A stretch of 64,000 bases of DNA from Planctomycetota bacterium (GTDB lineage Bacteria > Planctomycetota > Planctomycetia > Planctomycetales > Planctomycetaceae). The position numbers and the translations under genes are program-made. This document shows, in pieces, positions 54,429 to 63,968 of the stretch (its first letter is position 1; each line of letters opens with the position of its first letter). The notes under the pieces are model-generated. The model was not told the origin of the DNA. It did not search any database and saw only the letters and a list, made by a program, of their open reading frames with translations. The stretch is from the NCBI GenBank assembly GCA_023417655.1, contig JAEZFD010000043.1, positions 1 through 64,000 on the forward strand, in the 5' to 3' direction.

Positions 54429-54657
54429 TTCGGTCTGCAACGTGGCTGGGTCGCCGCGTTAATCGTGACTGACTCTGATTGACGCTGGCCGATGTCCAAT
54501 CCCGGTGGTCCACCATCCCAATTTTGAAATGGCTCTTCGAGCCTTCTGTAGAAAATGCCCCAGCCGTCTCCGTGTTGCGGGGATCCGTTTCATCAGTTGA
54601 GACAAACGCAATGTGGAGATGGTTCAGAGCAAACTGTTCCAGCGAGGATCACAATCA

Positions 54658-54969
54658 ATGATGCTGTCTCACGACGTCTATTTCACACTGCATGACGATT
54701 CCCCGGAAGCCATCGAACGGCTTGTTGAAGGATGTCATAAATACCTGAAAGATCACAAAGGCGTCGAATATTTTTCAGCGGGAACCCTGGGAGTCGAGTT
54801 CTCCCGCCCGGTGAATGACCGCATGTTTGACGTTGTTTTGCACGTGGTGTTCACTGATAAGGCCGCTCACGATGCTTATCAGGTCGACCCCGTTCACAAT
54901 CGCTTCATCGAAGAATTCAATTCGAACTGGAAGCAGGTTCGCGTTTTCGACGCCTGGGTCAGCAGCTGA
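54658..54969 (+). CDS. Dabb (stress-responsive A/B barrel) protein
   Basis: A 103-residue ferredoxin-like dimeric barrel of the Dabb type: LSHDVYFTLHDDSPEAIERL, then DVVLHVVFTDKAAHDAYQVD, with the HxxY and VHNRFIEE segments usual for the family. The role is unknown in bacteria; related folds act on aromatic or polyketide substrates. The ATG at 54658 has gagga about 9 bases upstream. Confidence 0.88.
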   Translation: MMLSHDVYFTLHDDSPEAIERLVEGCHKYLKDHKGVEYFSAGTLGVEFSRPVNDRMFDVVLHVVFTDKAAHDAYQVDPVHNRFIEEFNSNWKQVRVFDAWVSS

Positions 54970-55068
54970 AGTCATCGCTGTTTCCGCCCAGCGAACTGAC
55001 ATGCGAGCAGCGAGGGATTCATCTGAACCTCGCTGCTTTTTCTTTTGCGCCGTTTGCGTTAGATGTTG

Positions 55069-56355
55069 CTATCTGTGCGGGGGGACTCTGCCAGAGGCGA
55101 GTCGAGAGACGAACTCCAGAGCGGCCTCGTGCGTCGCGATTTCTCCGTTCAACTGAGCATCCCGCACTGCATGCAGCCAGACCTTGAAGTCGGGCCCGCT
55201 TTGAAGTCCTAGCTTGCGAAGATCATTTCCATTCAGCAATGGCGGCGGATTGAGTTCGTCAGGTGGAATCGCAGCCAATCGTTGTCGCAGTTGGTCGAAG
55301 ACCTCCAGGTCACCCCCTTCGACCTTGCAGGTGGCCTCTTCGATCTTCAGCAGTTCGTCCCAGAGCGGTGTCGCGGCGAGCCGTTTTAAGGAACTGATCG
55401 GTTCCGCCATGAGTAATGGCAGCCGGGATTGATGCGCAGTGAGCCAGCTGACGCGGTCGATCTCGTCATTTGAGAGCTTCAGCTGCCGGCAAACTGCCGA
55501 CGCTGATTCAGTCAGCGGCTGCTTGCGGCTGGTCTGCTTCTCAACGGGTAAGTCTCGAAGCACGACTGCGAGTGCAGTTTCAAAATGTGATGTTTCGATC
55601 TCATCCAGAATCTTGAGAAGCTGCGACCAACGTTCTGGTTTCGGTTCAAGCGAATGCCGGACGACAGCGGGGAAGATCTGAGAGAGAAGTCCCAGTTCTT
55701 CAGTCAATCGCATGGCCGTCGCCCGGGTTCGACTGCCCAGCATCTTGCGCAGTTCCTGAGCAATGCGTTCGACGCTGACGACGCGCAGCTGAGAAGCCAT
55801 CTCCCGGACTGCTAATGCTGTCTCTGGTTCTAATTCGAATTCGAAGGCTGCTGCAAACCGGACGGCTCGCATCAGGCGGAGCTTGTCCTCCGTCATTCGC
55901 TGTCGGGGAATGCCGATCGCCCGAATGATCCGATTCTGAAGGTCCGCCTGCCCATTGACATAGTCATGCACGGTGTCAGTCAATGGGTCATAGAACATCC
56001 CGTTGATCGTGAAGTCCCGGCGTTGGGCATCTTCTTCCGGAGTCGTAAAAGAAACACTTTCCGGGCGGCGGCCGTCCAGATATTCCCCTTCACTGCGGAA
56101 GGTCGCGACTTCAATCGACTCACCGGACCCCCGGGCTCCCAGAACGATCACCACTCCAAACTGCTCGCCGACCGCCAAGGTTCGCCGATGTCCGAACAAT
56201 TCCCGAATCTGATCCGGTCGGGCATTCGTGGCGACGTCATAATCGTTCGGAGTGACTCCCCTGAGGAGATCCCGCACGCACCCCCCTGCCCAGTACGCAA
56301 TAAACCCTGCACTGGTCAGATCCTGAACAACAGACTTAGCGAACTCAGCGGACAT
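55069..56355 (-). CDS. cca: CCA tRNA nucleotidyltransferase
   Basis: Adds or repairs the 3-prime CCA of tRNA, or possibly performs only A- or CC-addition. 428 residues. Class II motifs: YWAGGCVRDLLRG (nucleotide site), DYDVATNARPDQI, RRDFTINGMFYDP, and RLMRAVRFAAAFEFELEPET. The C-terminal half is the helical arm with a charged linker. Consistent with tRNA-Glu lacking an encoded CCA. Symbol follows family usage; the exact specificity is not known. Confidence 0.93.
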   Translation of the reverse strand: MSAEFAKSVVQDLTSAGFIAYWAGGCVRDLLRGVTPNDYDVATNARPDQIRELFGHRRTLAVGEQFGVVIVLGARGSGESIEVATFRSEGEYLDGRRPESVSFTTPEEDAQRRDFTINGMFYDPLTDTVHDYVNGQADLQNRIIRAIGIPRQRMTEDKLRLMRAVRFAAAFEFELEPETALAVREMASQLRVVSVERIAQELRKMLGSRTRATAMRLTEELGLLSQIFPAVVRHSLEPKPERWSQLLKILDEIETSHFETALAVVLRDLPVEKQTSRKQPLTESASAVCRQLKLSNDEIDRVSWLTAHQSRLPLLMAEPISSLKRLAATPLWDELLKIEEATCKVEGGDLEVFDQLRQRLAAIPPDELNPPPLLNGNDLRKLGLQSGPDFKVWLHAVRDAQLNGEIATHEAALEFVSRLASGRVPPHR

Positions 56356-56427
56356 GGTGCAGCGAGAGACGTTCGGAGAACGTCCGATGAATGAAAAGAC
56401 GCAAAATCAGAAGGTTAACAGAACAGC

Positions 56428-57774
56428 TTATTTAGAATCGTACGAAGCGAGACCGGCGAGAATTCCATACATCCAGAGCAGCTCGAATCCAAAATCGTAG
56501 CTGAACCAAACGGTAACGAGAGCAAGGGCCATTGACACCAGCATCGACGCAGTGGCTCCCGTCAAGATTCCAATCGATCGATCCCACGAGAGACGAATTG
56601 CGGTGTAAGTCGCGCCTGCAATGAGCAATGTAAAGATTGTCGCTCCCAACCAACCGAATCGCAGAACATAGAACACGAACGCATTATCGACGTACTTCAG
56701 GGACTTTCGAGCCGTCTCGTCCGCGGGCAGATGTGGAACATCAGGCGGCAGGGATTTCATTGCGTTCGAACCGTATCCCAGCAGGCCGGCATCTTTCATT
56801 GCCGGCCAGAAAACCTGAAGCAACACAATTCGATGTCGAAAGCTGCTCAGTTCGACCCGTTCCCCGTCCAGACTGATCTTGGTAACACGACTCTTTTCAC
56901 CGGCCATCTGGTCTAACATCGTGACGAAGCTGCTGAAATTCAAACTGATCCAGATGACGATGGCGGCGGTCACTGCTCCCAGGACCCAGCGATACCATCT
57001 CACCCAGATCGCTCCAAGCCCGATCACCATGGTCGCCCATGCAATGGCAGGGCCTCGCGAGAGCGTCGCAAACATCCCAAGCGATGCCACGGTGGATGCG
57101 ACGGCGAATGTTTGCTGTAGCCGTGTTCTTGCCCAAGGTAATAGCGCGATTGACCATGGTGTCAGCACGAGGATTAGCAATCCGAAATAAATTGGATGCA
57201 TCGTGGGGCCGAACGCGCGCTTGAATCCGAAGCGGCTGGCCTCTCTGTTAAACCCATCCACAGGGCGCTCACCGAAAATGGCCTCCCAAGGGTTGATTCC
57301 AGAAAGTGTTTCCAGGATTCCCCCGATGCCGAGGATGACCAGCACCCCACAAACGCACATTGCCAGGCTCTCGAGGAATCCGGCTGACCTTAAGGCATAG
57401 CGCCCCGCCACGTAGGGGACCGCCCATTCGCCATAGGACATGAATCCTGCTGAAACCGCATCCCAGCCATGAAAGACGTCCGAGGCAAAATGAACGCCCA
57501 CCATACTGGCGATCAAAACATCGAGAAGTGTGAGCGGGGAAATCAACTGCCGGGGATCACGGAGCGTGAATGCGAGCAGACCGGCAAGTGCAACGACCGT
57601 CCGGATCGGCATTTGAGCCCCAAAAATCGGGACCTGAAGCCAAGTCGGAAATGCAAAAGCCAAAACAACAGTCACCCCCAGAGCGACCGCTGCACCCCTG
57701 CGAACTAACACCGCTGCCCCGACGAGCAAGATGAGCCCGATGCAAATCCAGGCGAAGGTGATGGACCCTTCCAT
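56428..57774 (-). CDS. O-antigen ligase/polymerase-type membrane protein
   Basis: A 448-residue protein with about twelve hydrophobic helices. The middle loop (LETLSGINPWEAIFGERPVD) and a large periplasmic loop before the last helices (about 280-375, with GYGSNAMKSLPP) match the Wzy/WaaL superfamily, in which this loop carries the catalytic arginine and histidine. ggaga lies 8 bases before the ATG at 57774. It is in the polysaccharide locus; ligase versus polymerase is not decidable. Confidence 0.8.
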   Translation of the reverse strand: MEGSITFAWICIGLILLVGAAVLVRRGAAVALGVTVVLAFAFPTWLQVPIFGAQMPIRTVVALAGLLAFTLRDPRQLISPLTLLDVLIASMVGVHFASDVFHGWDAVSAGFMSYGEWAVPYVAGRYALRSAGFLESLAMCVCGVLVILGIGGILETLSGINPWEAIFGERPVDGFNREASRFGFKRAFGPTMHPIYFGLLILVLTPWSIALLPWARTRLQQTFAVASTVASLGMFATLSRGPAIAWATMVIGLGAIWVRWYRWVLGAVTAAIVIWISLNFSSFVTMLDQMAGEKSRVTKISLDGERVELSSFRHRIVLLQVFWPAMKDAGLLGYGSNAMKSLPPDVPHLPADETARKSLKYVDNAFVFYVLRFGWLGATIFTLLIAGATYTAIRLSWDRSIGILTGATASMLVSMALALVTVWFSYDFGFELLWMYGILAGLASYDSK

Positions 57775-57792
57775 ACTCTGTTTCTCCGCTGT

Positions 57793-57820
57793 CCACCTGC
57801 AACCGATGCTGATCAGGTGG
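57793..57820. repeat. 7-bp inverted repeat before ligase-like gene
   Basis: ccacctg (57793-57799) and caggtgg (57814-57820) with a 14-base centre, 18 bases upstream of the start. Possible operator or leader hairpin. Confidence 0.35.
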
Positions 57821-57961
57821 CGAGACCTCTATCACCGCAGGCAATCGGGTGAGTATTAGGGTCAAACTTCTCAAGAATAATCGTGAAAGTGAAGTACGTC
57901 AGAAGCAATTACAACAGTCGGAAGCCTGAAGTCGCGGCTTCGATGCTTGCTGCAACTGTGT

Positions 57962-59110
57962 TCATGAACTCTCGCCTCGAACAAGGCGCCGCTGTGCTTG
58001 AAATGCCTCAAGGGACTGATCGACAAATGTCGAGAACTCCCGTCGAAACCGATCGGCGGAAAATCGTTCTGCATTCGCTCTGATCTCTTCGATCCGCAGG
58101 CTGGCTTCAATCGCTTCGAACCGATCAACAGCAGACTTCAGGCTCTCCGTGGTTTGCTCGGGGAACAAAATGCCGGTTTGACCGTCGATCACGGTCTCAG
58201 TTGTTCCTCCGCGTCCCAGTGCGATGACCGGCGTACCGCATGCCTGCGCTTCGACAGGAACGATTCCAAAATCCTCCTGAGCCGCAAAAACGAAAGCTCG
58301 CGTCGTCTGCATTTGTTGTAAGAGGACTTCCTTACTCTGGTAACCGAGGAGGCTGACGTTCTTGCCGGCCTTCGCCTTGATCCGCTGAAACTCGGGACCA
58401 TCTCCGATGACGACCAACTTCCGCTGCGGCATCTGAGAGAATGCCTCGACGATGAGAGAGATCTTCTTGTATGGGACCATTCGAGACGCAGTCAGATAAA
58501 AGTCTTCCCGTTTTGCAGGACCGGGAACGAATTCATCGACTGACACCGGCGGATAAACGACGGTTGCTGGCTTTCCGTAGCAATGAAAAATCCGCTCGGC
58601 GATAAACTTGGAATTCGCAGCATAGGCCGTTGGTCTCTGCCCGGCGGCATAGTCCCACGTTCGGAGATAATGCAATATCGCCCGGGCCAAAGAACCTTTA
58701 AATCGACTCTTGGATAACCCGGATTCATTGAGATATTGAAACTGCAGGTCCCATGCATAACGAACCGGGGAATGCGTATAAACCAGATGTGGCTGGTCCG
58801 GGCGAGTCAGAACTCCGTGAGAGACGCAGTAGTGCGATGATATGACCAAGTCAAATTCGGTGACGTCGAGCTGTTCGATCGCCAAGGGGAACAGGGCCAG
58901 ATAATCCCGGTATCGGCTTGCCGAAAACGGAAGAGATTGAATGAAGGAGGTTCGGATGTCTGCAGATTTGATGAAATCAGGTCTGCCGACCTTCATGTGG
59001 TCGAGCAGAGTGAACAGACGGTTCGGCTGTACAACCTTAAAAAGCTGCTCAAGAACTTTCTCCGCCCCGGTGAATGTTGTCAGCCAATCGTGGACAATCG
59101 CGGTTCGCAT
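57962..59110 (-). CDS. Glycosyltransferase family 4
   Basis: A 382-residue GT-B enzyme, probably transferring a sugar from a nucleotide donor in a surface glycan. Motifs: MRTAIVHDWLTTFTGAEKVL, TPHLVYTHSPVRYAWDLQF-like acceptor region, SRMVPYKKISLIVEAFSQMP, and the donor motif EDFGIVPVEAQACGTPVIAL. The ATG at 59110 starts the first strand of the fold; the upstream frame to 59155 has no signal. No clue to the sugar. Confidence 0.9.
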   Translation of the reverse strand: MRTAIVHDWLTTFTGAEKVLEQLFKVVQPNRLFTLLDHMKVGRPDFIKSADIRTSFIQSLPFSASRYRDYLALFPLAIEQLDVTEFDLVISSHYCVSHGVLTRPDQPHLVYTHSPVRYAWDLQFQYLNESGLSKSRFKGSLARAILHYLRTWDYAAGQRPTAYAANSKFIAERIFHCYGKPATVVYPPVSVDEFVPGPAKREDFYLTASRMVPYKKISLIVEAFSQMPQRKLVVIGDGPEFQRIKAKAGKNVSLLGYQSKEVLLQQMQTTRAFVFAAQEDFGIVPVEAQACGTPVIALGRGGTTETVIDGQTGILFPEQTTESLKSAVDRFEAIEASLRIEEIRANAERFSADRFRREFSTFVDQSLEAFQAQRRLVRGESS

Positions 59111-59239
59111 CTGCAAACAAATCCAATTCGGTTTCAGATCACGATGCCGAGCCATGTGGGCATTCGGACATTTCGTACCTGTTGGTGTTCTTTACGGTGA
59201 CACAAGGGACTGACGGCGAGTATCACCCACGGCTTGTTT

Positions 59240-60091
59240 CTACGGAGCGACAGGCAGAGTTTGCTCTGATACCTTCGTGGGAAACAAATCGTCAAGATTC
59301 GCACGAGGGAATGCTTCCAGATACCCACCTCGCGTTGCATTAATAATCTGGATGCCGTGTCGATTTGCTTCACGATTTGCAATTGCGAAGGCTTCATTCA
59401 TCATTTCGACTGGTGCGGAGAAGACTCGCTCGCCAGCAGTTCGGTAGTTCTTGTGGAAGTGATGGCTGACTCCATTATGGATGACGCCAGTAACATCGGT
59501 TCCCTTGGAGTTATGTTGCTCGCCGCCATAATAATGGTCACACCCGATGAGGTAGATGGGATTCAAACCGAGGTGCGCCGCGAACTGCAAATTGCTATAG
59601 GTGATGGTCCACCCAAAATAGCCACCAACTGTCTGGTCAATGCAAAATCCATGTTTTGCACGTGTGCTCGGCCCCAGCAACCACCCCATGATGATCTTGT
59701 CAGGGTGACCTTTAGAAGGGAAAAGGTTTGAGGTGATGATGACGCGATCCGCATGATCACAGATCTCCTTCGCGTACTTCTTCCAAACGAGTCGATCACC
59801 GCATGTATGAAAAGTCGGCCGCCATTCTGTTTCTGGGTAAGCAAGATAGATGCGATTGGAGGCGATCGTAATCTCATCCTTCAGTTTATTCAGATCGCTC
59901 ATTTGCAGGCTCGGCCCGTTACCAAGCACAAAACCTCGTTGCCCTTGATATATCCCTTTTGTCTCTCTCCAGAATTTCTTGCTGCGAGAGGTAATACGGG
60001 GGGACGTCACCGCATGGTAAATCCATCTGGCGCGCTGAACCCAAAAGCGGTTGTAAACAAGGTTATAAGGGAATGAACGACTATCTTTCAT
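59240..60091 (-). CDS. DUF115 / MptE-like protein in polysaccharide locus
   Basis: A 283-residue protein with the GNGPSL motif (57-62) and IASNRIYLAYPETEW typical of the DUF115 (PF01973) group. Members include pterin diphosphokinases and glycan-associated proteins. Here the neighbours are glycosyltransferases and ligase-type proteins, so a glycan role is more likely than pterin synthesis. Later motifs include IYLIGCDHYYGGEQHNSKG and GIQIINATRGG. No good ribosome site. Confidence 0.75.
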   Translation of the reverse strand: MKDSRSFPYNLVYNRFWVQRARWIYHAVTSPRITSRSKKFWRETKGIYQGQRGFVLGNGPSLQMSDLNKLKDEITIASNRIYLAYPETEWRPTFHTCGDRLVWKKYAKEICDHADRVIITSNLFPSKGHPDKIIMGWLLGPSTRAKHGFCIDQTVGGYFGWTITYSNLQFAAHLGLNPIYLIGCDHYYGGEQHNSKGTDVTGVIHNGVSHHFHKNYRTAGERVFSAPVEMMNEAFAIANREANRHGIQIINATRGGYLEAFPRANLDDLFPTKVSEQTLPVAP

Positions 60092-60133
60092 TTGGTGAGC
60101 CAGTCTGTAGTTTTGAAAGGATCGTCGGCAATA

Positions 60134-61462
60134 TCAGTTGCGAAGTGGGCCATTTGCCGGGATTTCCTCATCCGGGAATGCATGCGGATGGGAATGCAGC
60201 GAGGACTGCATTGAATATGCCCACTCGTCGAAATACGTGATGAAGAATGCGGAATATGCCATCACTAATGTCAGAAATCGAGTCGATTCGTACGGAAGCC
60301 CACATAAAGAAAGGCCGAAGAAAATAACAAGAAACCAGAAGAAGAATCCCTGCCTGAGAGACTGGGCAAAACAGTACCAGAAGAATGCCGAAATGGTTCC
60401 AAAAAGGAATCCGTGGAACGTCCAATGTGTGAGGAAGGGAAGCTGACAGACGCCGAAGGCCACGCTGTCGCGGTCATAGCGATCGAGAAGAAACTCGACG
60501 CGAGAAATCTGACACGCCTCAACCACCAAAGGCAGAAAGGGAGCGAGCGCAGGATTTCCTGGCTCTGCTGCCCGACCGAGGAACCCGGTTCCCATTCCCC
60601 AGGTTTCGACTGCCGAGAGGTAGGTGAATACCGCTGGGAGGTAAAGCCGGATCAGCGTACTGTTGTCGTCACCGGAAAAGATCTGAAGGTATCGTTCACC
60701 AATCAGTATGTAAGTGATAAGAGCAATGACGGCGCCGGCAATTGGCAAAAATATCGCTCCAACACTGCGGGCACTAAACGCGTGGAGTACGACCGGAATT
60801 GCTCCGACTAATGCAGTTCCCAAGAGGATCTGGGTACGGAAGATCGCGAATAGGATAATGAGGAGCAGTAAAAACTGGAGTCCGCTGAACTGCGTGCGAC
60901 GGCGGCATAGGTTCCACCCAGTCAGATAGCACGCAGCTGCGAGTCCGACCCATGACGGTTCTTGGCTTCCGAGGATCGGTCGCCAAAAGCCGCCGTGAAA
61001 GCGTTCATCACGTGCCTCCGCCAATTCCAGTGAATCACTGTCCACATATAATGTCTTGGAAATTGTGACCGAGATGTTCTTAACTTCGCCACTCAGCATT
61101 TCGGCCGTGCCTGCGACTATCATTCCCATGAGCAGCAGGAAGCAGATATTCGCAACAGTCTGTTGAGGAACTTCTTGGATGAGGCGAAATGCGATATATG
61201 CTGTGAAGAGTGATAATGCAAAGTTTGCCAAGCATTTGATGTATTCCGGGATCGCCTCAGGAAATTGGAGAGACGCGAATGCAGTTGCAGCTACTGCAGT
61301 GAGGAAGACATAGATGAGATATCTCGCTTTTGCCGTCGATGTTCTGCGAAGGACGAGTAAGGAACAGCCCGCAACGACGATCTGGTTCACTCCCACCAAA
61401 CCCATTAGCATGCCGGGCTGCAGGATGGTGAAGAAGGTCAGAAATAGAAGGAAGGAATGCAT
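60134..61462 (-). CDS. Second O-antigen ligase/polymerase-type membrane protein
   Basis: A 442-residue polytopic protein (about eleven hydrophobic helices) with a large extracytoplasmic loop at about 270-335. The lack of overall similarity to the other ligase-type protein here, other than topology, suggests a different specificity, possibly Wzy polymerase versus ligase. It lies 42 bases upstream of the DUF115 gene. Start: cggaag about 10 bases before the ATG. Confidence 0.72.
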   Translation of the reverse strand: MHSFLLFLTFFTILQPGMLMGLVGVNQIVVAGCSLLVLRRTSTAKARYLIYVFLTAVAATAFASLQFPEAIPEYIKCLANFALSLFTAYIAFRLIQEVPQQTVANICFLLLMGMIVAGTAEMLSGEVKNISVTISKTLYVDSDSLELAEARDERFHGGFWRPILGSQEPSWVGLAAACYLTGWNLCRRRTQFSGLQFLLLLIILFAIFRTQILLGTALVGAIPVVLHAFSARSVGAIFLPIAGAVIALITYILIGERYLQIFSGDDNSTLIRLYLPAVFTYLSAVETWGMGTGFLGRAAEPGNPALAPFLPLVVEACQISRVEFLLDRYDRDSVAFGVCQLPFLTHWTFHGFLFGTISAFFWYCFAQSLRQGFFFWFLVIFFGLSLCGLPYESTRFLTLVMAYSAFFITYFDEWAYSMQSSLHSHPHAFPDEEIPANGPLRN

Positions 61463-61672
61463 TACTTTGTGGCTTCCGGGAGTTCAGAGATGAGAATGAC
61501 GGTCCCGGCCTCGCTAGTCTTTGCGGCGGGCGTGTTAAGTATCCTCGATTGAACTGTGAACTCCAAGTTTCAGATTGGTTGAACCAGAGTGAAGTGGGGG
61601 CGACCAGTGGTCAGAAATCACTTGATAATGAAGGTTTCTGGTCTGAACTCGTTAGACTCTGGAGGTGTGGCT

Positions 61673-62920
61673 TCAAATGTGTAGTCGGCTTTTGATCTTC
61701 ATAATGCAGCTTGCCAAGGTGGGCGATAATCGGGATTTCACGATTTGCTTGGCAGTGAACGCGATATCTGCTGGTGGTGAGAACCTTTCGAGTTCCGCTT
61801 GAGTGCTTCGCCATCTCGTTCTGTCAATCCCGCTGTCAACAATCGATTCTAGTGCCGTCTCCGTGCGCTTTGCAAATTCCTTGAATGATCCCACCTGTTT
61901 CGCGAGTTGGAAATCGTCCAGATCTTTGATGAAATTGTCTGACAAAATCCTGGACTTGATCTCCTCGATCTCTCCCTGTTTAACGAGAGTGATCCCCTCA
62001 CCGCATGTTTCCCGGTAGTTCGGAAGATCAAATGCGATACAAGGAGTGTTGCAGTACAGCGACTCAAGGGGTGGGTAGCCATACCCTTCAAACGAAGAGG
62101 GGAAGACCGTCAGGCCGCTGGAAGAGATCCACATGAACTTGTCTCGGTCAGAGATGCGGGAGAGGAGAACGAGGTTGATCCCGTTCTGAGCTGCAAGCGT
62201 CTTCATCTCCGCAAGAAATGGCGTTTTCCCATTTCCTCCGACAAGCACGACGAATTCGCAGCCCCGCAATTCAGGTGACAACAGCTGTCGGAGATACTGA
62301 CTTCCTTTGTGCTGAGAATTCCCGGCACTGATCCGTGTTGCCAGGAAAATCCGCTTTGGATTCTTGGGTGTGTTGAGGAAGTCGTCAGCCGCCAGTGAGT
62401 TGATAGATGGGGGCAAGCTCAGGAACTTCGTCTCCGGCGATGTGTTCGTGTAAAACTCGCGAGCGTACTCCGAACTCATTTCGAGACTGCTCACGATTGC
62501 CTGGCAGAATCGCGAGGCGAGTTCCCAGCCAGTCCAGTTTTCAAGCTTGATTTCGCGTTGCCCGGCTTGCTGATACCAATTGGGAGTCTCGAAATTTAAG
62601 AGCAATCGGCGGTCTGCACCGTTTATGAAAAAATCGATCCAGCGCCGGAAAATCCAGGTGTGAGACTGATGCGGGACCATCCAGCCAAAGTCAAAGTGAC
62701 GGCGAGGAGGATGGTTGAAGAACGGATCGACATGGAGTTTGATTTTGTGGTGATTCGGGTAGCTTCGAAAATCACGACTAATCAATGGGGTGGCGTCAGT
62801 CCAGTAGGTGACGTCGAGACCTGCTTCTGCTAATGCTTCGGCGAGCATCCATGCGTGATATCTCCCCCCTGAATATCCCAAGGGGGAGTTCATCGCAGTC
62901 AGACACACGCTTTTGTTCAT
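61673..62920 (-). CDS. Glycosyltransferase (GT4-like)
   Basis: A 415-residue GT-B-like enzyme. It begins NKSVCLTAMNSPLGYSGGRY with HAWMLAEALAEAGLDVTYWT, has a middle region with IFLATRISAGNSQHKGSQYL, and the donor-binding region SSFEGYGYPPLESLYCNTPC. The two adjacent ATG codons at 62923 and 62920 are both possible; the frame is open to 63103 but overlaps the next gene. It ends in a basic, less ordered tail. Confidence 0.85.
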   Translation of the reverse strand: MNKSVCLTAMNSPLGYSGGRYHAWMLAEALAEAGLDVTYWTDATPLISRDFRSYPNHHKIKLHVDPFFNHPPRRHFDFGWMVPHQSHTWIFRRWIDFFINGADRRLLLNFETPNWYQQAGQREIKLENWTGWELASRFCQAIVSSLEMSSEYAREFYTNTSPETKFLSLPPSINSLAADDFLNTPKNPKRIFLATRISAGNSQHKGSQYLRQLLSPELRGCEFVVLVGGNGKTPFLAEMKTLAAQNGINLVLLSRISDRDKFMWISSSGLTVFPSSFEGYGYPPLESLYCNTPCIAFDLPNYRETCGEGITLVKQGEIEEIKSRILSDNFIKDLDDFQLAKQVGSFKEFAKRTETALESIVDSGIDRTRWRSTQAELERFSPPADIAFTAKQIVKSRLSPTLASCIMKIKSRLHI

Positions 62921-63047
62921 CATGTAATTAATTGGGTTGAAACTCGACTCAATGATAATCGGTGATTTCAGGAATGAACCATTATGCCAGGCGGATGCTG
63001 GCCGAACGGCAAGCAGATCATGAGAATTCGCATGAACATTGCTTGCG

Positions 63048-63968
63048 TCAGGATCGTTTGATTCCTTTAAGAATCGCGACTCCCCCGGAACTGCTGATTC
63101 CATGACCCAGGCGAAGCAGCGATGAGTCGCTGAGGTCCGTTCGAACCCACCCTTTCCCGGGGACGACCTTGAAGAGATGTGGTTCCACCTGAAATTCCTT
63201 CAGGCTATTCATCATTGCCTCAATTCGAGGTCTGTCGAAAACATAATAAATCACCGGACCAGGATCATAAGCCGACTGCACGTATTCGAATGGCCCATAA
63301 GGAACGCTGACAATCAATGTTCCTCCCGGACGGACGAACTTCGCGACCGTTTCCAAACCTTGAATCGCAAACTTTTCGGGATCCGCAGGTGGAGAATCGA
63401 ACTCCTGCCGCGTCCCTCCGTATCGGGTGTTGTCCATGCCGATATGTTCGAGCGTGCTCAGGCATGTCACTAACGGAAACTGAAGTCGCTCATAAATATC
63501 TGTCTGGCGAATGTCGGCCTCGAGGTATGCGACATTTCCGCGAATGCTGGGAGGCTCAATCGATGCGTTAAAAAACCAAGTCCAGTTGACGCGGCCTTTG
63601 AGGATCTCGGCCATCAGCGGATTGTTCAGAACGCATCCAACATCGGCAACGTCAATCTTTCCAGACTTGGTGTGTTGTACGATCTCGTTCGCCACAAACG
63701 GGTATTCGACAACCCGCTCATCGCACTTACTGAACAAGGGAGTATCGACGGTTGCTTCGTTCCATTGCCCTGTGGTCTGGATCTCCTTCAACACAGCGGC
63801 GATCATCTCATTTCGCCGTGGGAAATAATTGTTGCGATAACGGTGAAGCAGGCCCTTCTTGTCGAGCCGATGGCAGGCTGCGTCGAGTGGATCGCGAATT
63901 TGCAGATTGGCGTCCGGGAGCGTTTTTAGCCGGCGTATGACTTTATTGACGGTCGTTGAAAGTGTCAT
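63048..63968 (-). CDS. SAM-dependent methyltransferase-like protein
   Basis: A 306-residue protein with a Rossmann-like core: DVADVGCVLNNPLMAEIL (SAM-binding region, a modified G-loop), LVTCLSTLEHIGMDN, and LETVAKFVRPGGTLIVSVPY. The N-terminal 70 residues are helical. The G-loop (DVGCVLNNP) lacks the usual GxGxG, so activity needs care. It may modify the glycan or a sugar precursor. agggga lies 4 bases before the ATG. It begins close to the window end. Confidence 0.72.
   Translation of the reverse strand: MTLSTTVNKVIRRLKTLPDANLQIRDPLDAACHRLDKKGLLHRYRNNYFPRRNEMIAAVLKEIQTTGQWNEATVDTPLFSKCDERVVEYPFVANEIVQHTKSGKIDVADVGCVLNNPLMAEILKGRVNWTWFFNASIEPPSIRGNVAYLEADIRQTDIYERLQFPLVTCLSTLEHIGMDNTRYGGTRQEFDSPPADPEKFAIQGLETVAKFVRPGGTLIVSVPYGPFEYVQSAYDPGPVIYYVFDRPRIEAMMNSLKEFQVEPHLFKVVPGKGWVRTDLSDSSLLRLGHGISSSGGVAILKGIKRS

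Noticed and set aside
59240..60091. Pterin diphosphokinase (MptE) supplying H4MPT for the formyltransferase
   Set aside because: Only the broad DUF115 motif is shared; it is 20 kb away and inside a glycan locus.
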